Positions 7,142-12,999 of a DNA stretch of 12,999 bases are shown here, one piece after another. This stretch comes from Pseudofrankia nepalensis (GTDB taxonomy: Bacteria > Actinomycetota > Actinomycetes > Frankiales > Frankiaceae): the NCBI RefSeq assembly GCF_016786305.1, contig NZ_JADWYV010000274.1. The stretch is one strand, 5' to 3'. The first letter of the stretch is position 1. Each line of letters begins with the position of its first letter. The position numbers and the translations under genes are program-made. The notes beneath the pieces were generated by a model, which saw only the letters and a program-made list of their open reading frames with translations, did not search any database and was not told where the DNA came from.

Positions 7142-8839
7142 ATGACTGGATTCCGTGGCGTCGGAGCGGTGGGGCCAGGCATCCGGCGCCCGTTCGGTGC
7201 CGGCCATGCACCGCCTCTGTTCCTTGGTGCCGTGGTGGCCTCCGCGCTGCTCATCGGGCTGGATGTCGCATTCGCGGTGCTATTGGACTACCGTGCCGGC
7301 CAGATCGCCACCGTCCTCGTCTGCCTCGCCGCCGACATCGCCGCTGCGGCGGCCTGCCTGTGGACCGCTCGTCACGCCGGCCCTGGTGACCGGCGATGGC
7401 GGGTGCTGATTGGTGTGATGGCGGGCGGTATGACGGCCGGAGGCCTTCTGGCTGCGGTGATATTGCTGACGGGTCGGCCGTTGGCTGGTGAGACATCGTC
7501 GACCCTGGCCCTTCTTGTCTTCTATGCGCTGGCTCTGGCGGGGCTCCTGTGCCTGCCGACCGACCCGCTCGCCGACGAGAGCGCGAGACGGCGGTACATC
7601 CCGGGACGCTGGCACGCGATCACCGTGCTGGACTGTGTCCTGATCGTCGGTTCCGTCGTCCTGCTGGAGTGGATCACGGTGCTGGGCCCGGTCGTGCGAT
7701 CGAGTGCACACGACCTCGCGCTGTTCCTGCTTGCCTTGGTGCACAACGTTGCGATGATGATCCTGGCGACGGCAGTCCTGCTGATCGCGAGCTTCCGCCG
7801 GCCGCGTTCCGCCATGACGCTCGCCCTGCTAGCCGTGGGTCTGCTGACCCTGGGGCTCACGCAGAACACCCTCGTCTACCGTGTCGCCCACGGCGCCTAC
7901 GAGCTCCCGTTATGGAGTCTGGTCCTGTTCGCCGCGGCCCTACTTCTGATATTCCTCGCCGCGTTGGCGCCGGTCCCCATCCAGGCGCAGCCGGACGACC
8001 TGGCGCCGCCTCGTCCGCGGATGATGTGGGCGCACGCCGTCCTGCCGTACGTCGTGTTCGGCCTGGCGGGTCTGTTGGTCCTCTGCTCGCTGGTGACCGG
8101 CGCTCGCGTCGATCGGTTCGAGATATATGGCACGGTGAGCCTGCTGGTGCTGGTCCTGTTCCGGCAGATGATCACCTTGGCTGAGAACACCCGACTGCTC
8201 GCCGAGATCCGCGAACGCGAGCACAAGTTGCACTATCAGGCGTTCCACGACCCGCTGACAGGCCTGGCGAACCGGGCGCTGTTCACCCGACGGCTGCAGC
8301 GCGCAGTCACGTCTGCCGCCAACCCCACCGGCAGGTGCGACACGCCCGCCGACCAGACGGTCGCGATGGCCGTCCTGTTCCTCGATCTTGATCACTTCAA
8401 ACAGGTGAACGACGCGTTCGGGCACGCCGCGGGCGACGAACTCCTCAAGATCACCGCACGGCGGCTACGCGCCGAAACTCGTGCCGCCGACACCGTGGCC
8501 CGCCTCGGCGGCGATGAGTTCGCCGTCATCCTTGACGGCGCCGCCCCCGACGACCCGCGCCGCATCGCCGAGCGGCTCACCACCGCGATACAGGCGTCCT
8601 GCCAGCTGGCCGGTCACCAGTACGACCCGTGTGCAAGCCTCGGACTGGTCACCCTCGACGCCACCAGCCGACCAACCAGCCCCGACATCCTGCTCCACCA
8701 AGCCGACCTGGCAATGTACGCCGCCAAACGACAACCGGCCGACCGGCTCGTGGTCTACCACCCCGGCCTGCTCACTCGCTTCGGTCGGGACCGAGCACGT
8801 GGTTCGCCAGTCCTGCGGACCAGCACTCCAGAAAGCTGA
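7142..8839 (+). CDS. Multi-spanning membrane diguanylate cyclase (GGDEF)
   Basis: Integral membrane protein of 565 residues with a C-terminal cytosolic diguanylate cyclase that should make c-di-GMP from GTP. I chose the ATG at 7142 because GGGGGAAG lies immediately upstream. In-frame starts at 7121 and 7055 would add 7 or 29 residues without a comparable ribosome site. About ten hydrophobic segments can be read at residues 25-48, 55-77, 88-111, 119-138, 158-180, 192-217, 224-246, 254-274, 294-320 and 329-347, probably a ligand- or membrane-state-sensing module. A charged helix (LLAEIREREHKLHYQ) leads into GGDEF: DPLTGLAN (370-377), LFLDLDHFKQVND with the metal-binding Asp, I-site RAAD (447-450), and active site GGDEF (456-460). 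No EAL or HD-GYP domain follows. It sits 0.9 kb downstream of the larger cyclase, beyond the IS remnants, so it probably has its own promoter; TACGAT at 7117-7122 is a possible but weak -10. Confidence 0.92.
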   Translation: MTGFRGVGAVGPGIRRPFGAGHAPPLFLGAVVASALLIGLDVAFAVLLDYRAGQIATVLVCLAADIAAAAACLWTARHAGPGDRRWRVLIGVMAGGMTAGGLLAAVILLTGRPLAGETSSTLALLVFYALALAGLLCLPTDPLADESARRRYIPGRWHAITVLDCVLIVGSVVLLEWITVLGPVVRSSAHDLALFLLALVHNVAMMILATAVLLIASFRRPRSAMTLALLAVGLLTLGLTQNTLVYRVAHGAYELPLWSLVLFAAALLLIFLAALAPVPIQAQPDDLAPPRPRMMWAHAVLPYVVFGLAGLLVLCSLVTGARVDRFEIYGTVSLLVLVLFRQMITLAENTRLLAEIREREHKLHYQAFHDPLTGLANRALFTRRLQRAVTSAANPTGRCDTPADQTVAMAVLFLDLDHFKQVNDAFGHAAGDELLKITARRLRAETRAADTVARLGGDEFAVILDGAAPDDPRRIAERLTTAIQASCQLAGHQYDPCASLGLVTLDATSRPTSPDILLHQADLAMYAAKRQPADRLVVYHPGLLTRFGRDRARGSPVLRTSTPES

Positions 8840-9309
8840 TCAGCCAGGTACGGCGGGCCTGGTCTCGCCGCCTCGACCATGCGCGACGAGCCCCTGTGAC
8901 AGGCAGCCTTCCGCTGGTCGCAGTGACCCGCTGCCGCGCCCGTCGCGTCATAGGCCGACGCGGCCGCACCGAGTGGCTACGACAGTTCGTGCCGCAGCGA
9001 GGACCGGCGAATCCGATGGCCTCGCGTCGTAGGTACTGGAGCACCCTCGGCCTGACCGGCTGCCCGGTTGGTCGCCGGTATGCATGTGGACCTGGTATCG
9101 CCGACAGACGGCGTCCGCCAGTACTCGCCGTGCACCACCACTGAGATGACCACCGCCACCGGGTCGCCGTGCTGCGCGCAGGTCGGCCGCCGCGGATCGG
9201 CGTACATCTACGCCAGGCCACCGCCGACAGGCAAGATCGTTACCGTCGGTCCGTGCTTCTCAATCCGCTTGTCAAGCCGCGAGAGCACTGAGGGGCGGCC
9301 GATCCCCGT
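8840..9309. other. Gene-free stretch after the membrane cyclase
   Basis: I see no convincing gene here. Open frames exist on both strands but have arginine-rich, low-complexity translations typical of GC-rich non-coding frames. The only hint of past coding is on the minus strand near 9120-9207, where QHGDPVAVVISV resembles the core of Phd/YefM-type antitoxins; nothing around it extends the match. A loose imperfect hairpin lies about 20-60 bp after the cyclase stop, but with no T-run. Confidence 0.4.
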
Positions 9310-9480
9310 GGCCGCGCCCGTCGCGGAGCGTCATCCACAGGACGTTGACCGCGGCGCGCGAGGACGAGGACGGCCTGGCTGTGTCGTTGGCCCTCGGAGC
9401 GTCTGCGGTCGTAGTAGGACTTGGCCGATGGTGGCCAGGAACTCAGTGCCAGGCAGGTAGCCAATGCCGTCATGCTCGCG
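9310..9480 (-). pseudogene. IS110-family transposase remnant (distinct from the one at 6463)
   Basis: On the minus strand AKSYYDRRRSEGQRHSQAVL and VLARR match the C-terminal YYDRKRAEGKxHxQAxxxLARR signature of IS110/IS116 transposases. The match continues in another frame as AAVNVLWMTLRDG, the usual next segment (a VLWAMLRD-like motif), so there is a frameshift near 9360. Upstream, LPGTEFLATIG in a third frame may be a piece of the helix-hairpin region preceding the C-terminal domain; the intervening 50-60 residues seen in homologues are missing. It is of a different subgroup from the 6463-6871 remnant, so at least two separate IS110-type insertions occurred. Confidence 0.65.
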
Positions 9481-9571
9481 ATGACCGCCCCCAACGGCTG
9501 CGGCCCAGGCGCCGTCCTCGGTCGACCCGCCCCGGTGCCGCGCGACGCCCTCCCGCCGCGCCCGCCACACA

Positions 9572-9639
9572 CTGCTGTACAGACGCGCAAAACTCTGCTA
9601 TACAGGTGCGCAACGTCCTACTGTACATGCGGGAAATAC
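9572..9639. repeat. Three tandem 22-23 bp repeats with a CTGTACAG core
   Basis: Units start at 9572, 9595 and 9618. Their symmetric cores are CTGTACAG (9575-9582), CTATACAG (9598-9605) and CTGTACAT (9621-9628), exactly 23 bp apart; the first two are followed by a GCGCAA block. A degenerate fourth start, CTGCTA, lies at 9640. Spacing of about two helical turns places the cores on one DNA face, as in operator or iteron arrays. The nearest start codon downstream is the decayed gene at 9779. Function is inferred from the pattern alone. Confidence 0.55.
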
Positions 9640-9778
9640 CTGCTACCCGTCTGTGGCGCGAGTCGAGTAGCCGGTCGCCCTTACGCGTTCACCTGCCGAC
9701 CATCGCGGCTCGGCGTCGGCGTACAGAGAGAAAAATGGGTGCCAGCGCGGTACGGGAAACATGTCAGAGGGGAAGGCC

Positions 9779-10186
9779 ATGATAACGATCGACGCTGGCG
9801 GCACGAGCGGAAGAGATCAGGCGGAAAGGTAGTTCCCTATGACGTTGGGGTACGGAGCCTGGTAGCGGCTGCCAAGGACCTCGGTTTCACTCCCGTCGGG
9901 TTGACCCGCTCGCGGAGTTCGTGGCTGTGGACAAGTTCGAGCGGATCGGGACCTGGCTCGAGGTACTCCTCTCGGAACGTCTTCAAGGCCGACCCATGCT
10001 GGATCGACAAGCCCGGCAGAGACACCATCCGTCAGGGACTTGCTGGCGGAAGACTTCAAGGTTGCAGAACTTGCCGTCCTCGTTCAAGGCAAAGTCGGCA
10101 AGCGAGCGGACCGCGTTGAGCGTGCCGCCCTCGCGCTGATGCCGATCCTAGACCTCGTAGTACACGGGACCTGGCAACTCTCGTAG
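9779..10186 (+). pseudogene. Frameshifted unrecognised gene
   Basis: No single frame is open, but four consecutive pieces in three frames read like one protein of about 135 residues. An ATG at 9779 preceded by GAGGGGAAGG starts MITIDAGGTSGR. The second piece (about 9811-9900) reads GGKVVPYDVGVRSLVAAAKD then LGFTPVG. The third (9903 to about 10020) reads DPLAEFVAVDKFERIGTWLE then VLLSERLQGRPMLDRQAR. The fourth (about 10025-10186) reads TPSVRDLLAEDFKVAELAVL, VQGKVGKRADRVERAAL and ends LVVHGTWQLS with a TAG stop. The pieces have a mixed, protein-like composition unlike the arginine-rich shadow frames nearby. I do not recognise the family. Three frameshifts make it a pseudogene, unless the sequence has errors. 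The 23-bp repeats upstream could be its old operator. Confidence 0.5.
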
Positions 10187-10534
10187 CCTCAAACCCCGAG
10201 CCGATAGCCCACTTGGCCTCAAACCCACGGTACTCCTACAGTTCGATACGTCTTCACCGACAACCACAGCACCCCGGTGCCGTCGAGGAAAGCTTTTAGA
10301 CGATCCTCTCGGCTCGTGCACACGTCGTCGCCTGACTGGGCGATCGTTTGAATGGGTACGCGGCATGTCCGTTGCGCCCGATCCATTGTCGGCACTTGAG
10401 CCAGCAGCACCTTCGGCCGAATCGTGACGGGCAGCCTTAGCGTCCGTGCTGAATCTTGAAATTGTTTTTCTCAACGAAACCGTCGGTCAATCTTCGCGAA
10501 CGGTTCGGCGATCTTTCGCAATTTCTAACATCCG
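10187..10534. other. Intergenic region with nested inverted repeats before the lipoprotein gene
   Basis: The last 80 bp are less GC-rich than the surroundings. They contain symmetric elements: GAAATTG (10458-10464) paired with CAATTTC (10519-10525), and a perfect TTCGCGAA palindrome (10493-10500) near the centre, with GAAACCGT and ACGGTTC between as an imperfect pair. This suggests a regulator-binding site or a leader hairpin for the downstream gene. On the minus strand at 10219-10410 a 63-codon frame contains EDRLKAFLDGTGVLWLSVKT; its composition is protein-like but I cannot place it, and I do not call it a gene. Confidence 0.4.
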
Positions 10535-11890
10535 ATGACAGGCGGAAACATGTTGCACATTCGGAAACAGGCTGCCCAGCGGGCCTCTGCCCCATCGCTA
10601 CGGTCCGCTACAGCGCCGCAGCCACGCACCCGCCCGGCCGGGTTACAGCTCATTGGCGTCGCCGTCCTGGCGGCGAGTCTTGCCTTCGTCTCGGCCTGTG
10701 GCGGCTCCGACGACCAGGGCGGCTCCACCCCCGCGGCCAACGGCTCCGCGAGTTCCGAGGACTTGCTCGGCCCGATCGCCAAGGCCACCGGCGCCCCGGT
10801 CAAGATTGGTGTGATCACGGACGGGGCCAGCCCGATCGCTGACCATCGAAACGACAACCGGGTGGCCGAAGCCACTGTCAAGTGGCTCAACGAGCACAAG
10901 TCCGGCCTCGGCGGCCACCCCATCGAGTTGACGATCTGCGAGACCCTGGGTGACCCGTCCAAGGCCACCGACTGCGGCAACGAACTGGTCGATGAGGGCG
11001 TCGTCGCCGCCCTCATCGGCACGTCCGCTGTCATCGAGAGCGCCTGGAAGCCATTGAACGAGGCGCACATTCCCGTCATGCTCTACGGCTCGGATCATCC
11101 CGAGCTGCTCGCCAGCCCGACGACCTTCTCACTGGGCAACCCGACCTGGTCCGTCATCGACATGCCGATTCAGGTCGCCAAGGACAAGGGCAACAAGAAG
11201 GTCACCGCGATCGTCATCGACGTCCCCGCCGCGCTGCACTCCGCCCAGGAGGTCGCGCCACCCCTGTTCCAGAAGGCCGGCATCGGCTACGAGCTCCTCC
11301 GGATCGCACCCGGCACAGCCGACATGACGCCCCAGATGCAGCAGATCGTCGGCAACGGCTCCGACCAGGTCTCCATCATCGGCAACGACTCGTTCTGCAT
11401 CAGCGCGATCAACGGCCTCAGAGCCGTCGGGTTCACCGGCACCATCAGCGCCATCTCCCAGTGCATCACCGACGCCACCCGCAAGGCGGTCCCCGGCAGC
11501 ACCCTCGAGGGCATGGTCGTCAGCGCCACCGCACCGCTCGGCCCAGACAGCCCGTCGATGCGCCTCTACACCCAGGTCGCCGAGACCTACGGCAAGGACA
11601 TCGACCTCAGCTTCCAGGACGGCATGATCATGTTCATGATCACCGCCGGTTTCCAGAAGGCCGTGGAGAACATCTCGGGTGACATCACCCCGGCGACCAT
11701 CGCATCGACCATCAAGGCGATGGAAGAGACGGACCTACCCGGCGGCGGCGGGATCAAATACCGCTGCAACGGCGAGGCCATCCCGGCGGCGCCGGCCGTC
11801 TGCGTCCTTGGCGGCCTAGCAACGACCCTGGACAGCAAGGGCCAGCCGGCCGCGTACAAGGTCCTCGGCAACACGCCGATCGCGGGCTGA
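10535..11890 (+). CDS. ABC transporter substrate-binding lipoprotein, branched-chain amino acid type
   Basis: Predicted extracytoplasmic solute-binding lipoprotein of 451 residues, of the Leu/Ile/Val-binding (Peripla_BP_6, type I periplasmic fold) family. A hydrophobic segment (about 37-51) ends in the lipobox VSAC with the lipidated cysteine at C55, followed by a flexible GGSDDQGGS linker. The binding domain runs from about 88 (VKIGVITDG) to the end, with ICETLGDPSKATDCGNELVD, then ALIGTSA and QMQQIVGNGSDQVSIIGND, as expected for the two-lobed fold. An in-frame ATG at 10550 (MLHIRK), preceded by AGGCGGAA, is an alternative start that would leave an ordinary signal peptide; neither site is strong. 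No permease or ATP-binding genes are adjacent, so it may serve a transporter encoded elsewhere or act as a ligand sensor. The ligand cannot be told: family members bind amino acids, amides, urea or aromatic acids. Confidence 0.9.
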   Translation: MTGGNMLHIRKQAAQRASAPSLRSATAPQPRTRPAGLQLIGVAVLAASLAFVSACGGSDDQGGSTPAANGSASSEDLLGPIAKATGAPVKIGVITDGASPIADHRNDNRVAEATVKWLNEHKSGLGGHPIELTICETLGDPSKATDCGNELVDEGVVAALIGTSAVIESAWKPLNEAHIPVMLYGSDHPELLASPTTFSLGNPTWSVIDMPIQVAKDKGNKKVTAIVIDVPAALHSAQEVAPPLFQKAGIGYELLRIAPGTADMTPQMQQIVGNGSDQVSIIGNDSFCISAINGLRAVGFTGTISAISQCITDATRKAVPGSTLEGMVVSATAPLGPDSPSMRLYTQVAETYGKDIDLSFQDGMIMFMITAGFQKAVENISGDITPATIASTIKAMEETDLPGGGGIKYRCNGEAIPAAPAVCVLGGLATTLDSKGQPAAYKVLGNTPIAG

Positions 11891-12048
11891 CGGGCTGCGG
11901 GATGGATCTGGTTCGCTGCTAGGCACGTATCCCGAGGATCTGCGCCTGACTCGGGCGAGGTCGCTGGGTGAAGGTGGTTGATACTGGCCTCGCCGGGGAT
12001 GGGTCGAGGTTGCACCGCCCGTCCGTTCCCGGCGAGGTCGTGGTCAGT

Positions 12049-12330
12049 ATGCGCCCGCCCAGGGTGTTCGCCAACCACTCCACCCGCGACGTGGAGAAGC
12101 TGCGGGATGATCTGCGGGGTCGGTGGCGGGCCGTGGTGGTGCCGCTGTCGCTGCACGGGCCGGCTGCGGCCGAGATAGCGGCGTTGTTGGAGTGCTATCC
12201 GGCCACGGTGCGGCGCTGGATGGGCCGGCTCGACACCGCGGGGCCGACTGACCCGGCCGACCAGCCCCGCCCGGGGCGGCCCCAGGTGGGTCGACACTGG
12301 CTGTGTACGCGGATCGCGGCCCTGCTGGGA
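12049..12330 (+). pseudogene. IS630-type transposase N-terminal fragment (helix-turn-helix)
   Basis: Starting at an ATG, the frame reads MRPPRVFANHSTRDVEKLRD, then VVVPLSLHGPAAAEIAALLE and CYPATVRRWMGRLD, followed by DQPRPGRPQVG and TRIAALL. This matches the N-terminal winged helix-turn-helix half of an IS630-related transposase group common in actinobacteria. It is not the group found at 56-1030. After about 12330 the frame stays open but the homology stops, because the DNA switches to an IS1380 transposase on the opposite strand. The DDE domain is missing, so it is a remnant. The in-frame upstream ATG at 11968 is less likely as the original start because homology begins at MRPPRV. Confidence 0.7.
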
Positions 12331-12690
12331 GGCCGCTCCTCGCGGACAATGATCTGTATCCCCGGCGGCCAGCCGGACAGGTCCATCAACCCAGTCGACT
12401 CCCCGCCCCAGGCGTTGGGCCGGGGCTGGCAGTCAGCGTCGTGGGCCGGGGTCCAGGCCTTTGCCGGGATCTTCGCGATCAGGTCGGCCGCGTCGTCGGG
12501 CAGGGCGAACCCGACCGGGTAGCCGGCCGGCGCCGGTGGAGCCGGTCGAGAAAGCCAAGTGTGCCGCCGCAGTTTCCCGCCGCGGTGTCCACGTACATGC
12601 ACCAGCACCGGCCGGCCGTGGCACAGCCGCAGGGCGAGTACCGCCAGGTACCTGGCGGTCAGCTGCTTCGCCAACGAGTAGGCGACCCCG
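12330..12690 (-). pseudogene. IS1380-family transposase fragment, frameshifted
   Basis: On the minus strand the core reads DLIAKIPAKAWTPAHDADCQ, then LMDLSGWPPGIQIIVREERP, closely following the IS1380 DDE transposase pattern of AW.PAYDADG, then a DLSGWP segment and VIVRxERPHPG. Upstream, MYVDTAAGNCGGTLGFLDRL in a second frame is the family's catalytic-Asp segment (V-D-S-A-G-x-T-like; Asp codon 12587-12589), and CHGRPVLVHV before that is back in the first frame, so at least two compensating frameshifts exist between about 12520 and 12600. Both ends are lost: homology stops near 12690 on the N-terminal side and at about 12330 on the C-terminal side, where it abuts the IS630 fragment. Confidence 0.7.
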
Positions 12691-12856
12691 CCCGTCGCGT
12701 CCGTCGCATCCGCCATCCCCTTGATCATTCCAGCGGTCGAGCCGGTGACGATGATCGAGGAGCTCTCGCTCCGCAGCGGATTGCCTCGGCGGACCGCCCG
12801 CCGCGCGGGGACCCAGTGGCTCCTCCCGCCGCGGCCGGGCGGCGAACCTGTCTTCC

Positions 12857-12890
12857 GGCTCCCCCGGCTCCCCCGGCTCCCCCGGCTCCG
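12857..12890. repeat. Short tandem repeat, 9-bp unit
   Basis: Three perfect copies of GGCTCCCCC (12857-12865, 12866-12874, 12875-12883) followed by a partial GGCTCCG. No gene overlaps it convincingly. It probably arose by replication slippage in GC-rich intergenic DNA and could vary between strains. Confidence 0.7.
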
Positions 12891-12927
12891 CGGCGGAGGT
12901 GTCGGCGAGGCCACGCCCATTCGGGCG

Positions 12928-12999
12928 CTACCAGCGGGTGGCGGGCTCGGTCTCCATGGTCAGCGGGCGCGCGTAGGAGAGGTCGCTGGTGTCCCAGGT
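12928..12999 (-). CDS. C-terminal end of an unrecognised gene, continuing past the window
   Basis: The minus strand from the window edge reads TWDTSDLSYARPLTMETEPA then TRW and a TAG stop. The composition is that of a real protein tail rather than a GC-rich shadow frame, and no stop interrupts it to the window edge. Only 23 residues are visible, which is too few for me to name the family. Confidence 0.45.
   Translation of the reverse strand, partial: TWDTSDLSYARPLTMETEPATRW

Noticed and set aside
8850..8900. Terminator hairpin after the membrane cyclase gene
   Set aside because: The inverted repeat is interrupted by several mismatches and is not followed by a T-run.
9837..10059. Minus-strand frames opposite the frameshifted gene at 9779
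   Set aside because: They have no family likeness or ribosome site, and the + strand pieces form a more coherent protein.
11891..11940. CGGGAT/ATCCCG inverted repeat after the lipoprotein gene as a terminator
   Set aside because: The stem is only 6 bp with a loop of about 25 nt and no U-tract; this occurs easily by chance.
1..12999. CRISPR array
   Set aside because: The only regularly spaced repeats (9572-9639) are contiguous 22-23 bp units with no spacers, and no cas-like gene is present.

Overview
The window looks like accessory DNA from a high-GC actinobacterium. Frankia or a close relative is my best guess, based on GC-rich codon use, the actinobacterial style of the GAF and GGDEF sequences, and the mix of IS630, IS110, ISL3 and IS1380 remnants. 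Three long genes are clearly intact, all on the + strand. Nearly everything else recognisable is decayed insertion-sequence DNA.

Layout. 56-1030 (-): an IS630-family transposase, split by an A7 slippage site, frameshifted again near its second catalytic Asp and cut off at its 3' end. 1031-1305: intergenic, with two strong inverted repeats. 1306-6216 (+): a 1636-residue protein with the order kinase-like domain, AAA/STAND-type ATPase, helical repeats, GAF, coiled coil and GGDEF. 6217-7141: a small IS graveyard holding an ISL3 zinc-finger scrap (-) and an IS110 C-terminal remnant (+) flanked by an imperfect direct repeat. 7142-8839 (+): a second diguanylate cyclase, with about ten membrane helices before its GGDEF domain. 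8840-10534: mostly decayed DNA, holding an IS110 scrap (-), a three-copy array of 23-bp repeats with a CTGTACAG core, and a frameshifted unrecognised gene. 10535-11890 (+): a lipoprotein substrate-binding protein of the branched-chain amino acid ABC type, with no permease or ATPase genes beside it. 12049-12690: a head-on join of an IS630-type N-terminal fragment (+) and an IS1380 fragment (-). 12928-12999 (-): the last codons of a gene that continues beyond the window.

How the genes work together. The two GGDEF proteins are the functional theme. Both keep the GG[D/E]EF active site and the RxxD product-inhibition site, so both should make c-di-GMP, one from the cytoplasm and one from the membrane. 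The first is the most notable object here: its kinase-like module has Asn where the catalytic Asp of HRD should be, and Ala for Gly in DFG. That suggests a pseudokinase used for sensing or scaffolding, joined to a nucleotide-dependent ATPase switch and a c-di-GMP output. No gene links the cyclases to the solute-binding lipoprotein, and I see no sign of a shared operon. I found no CRISPR array, tRNA, rRNA or convincing terminator.
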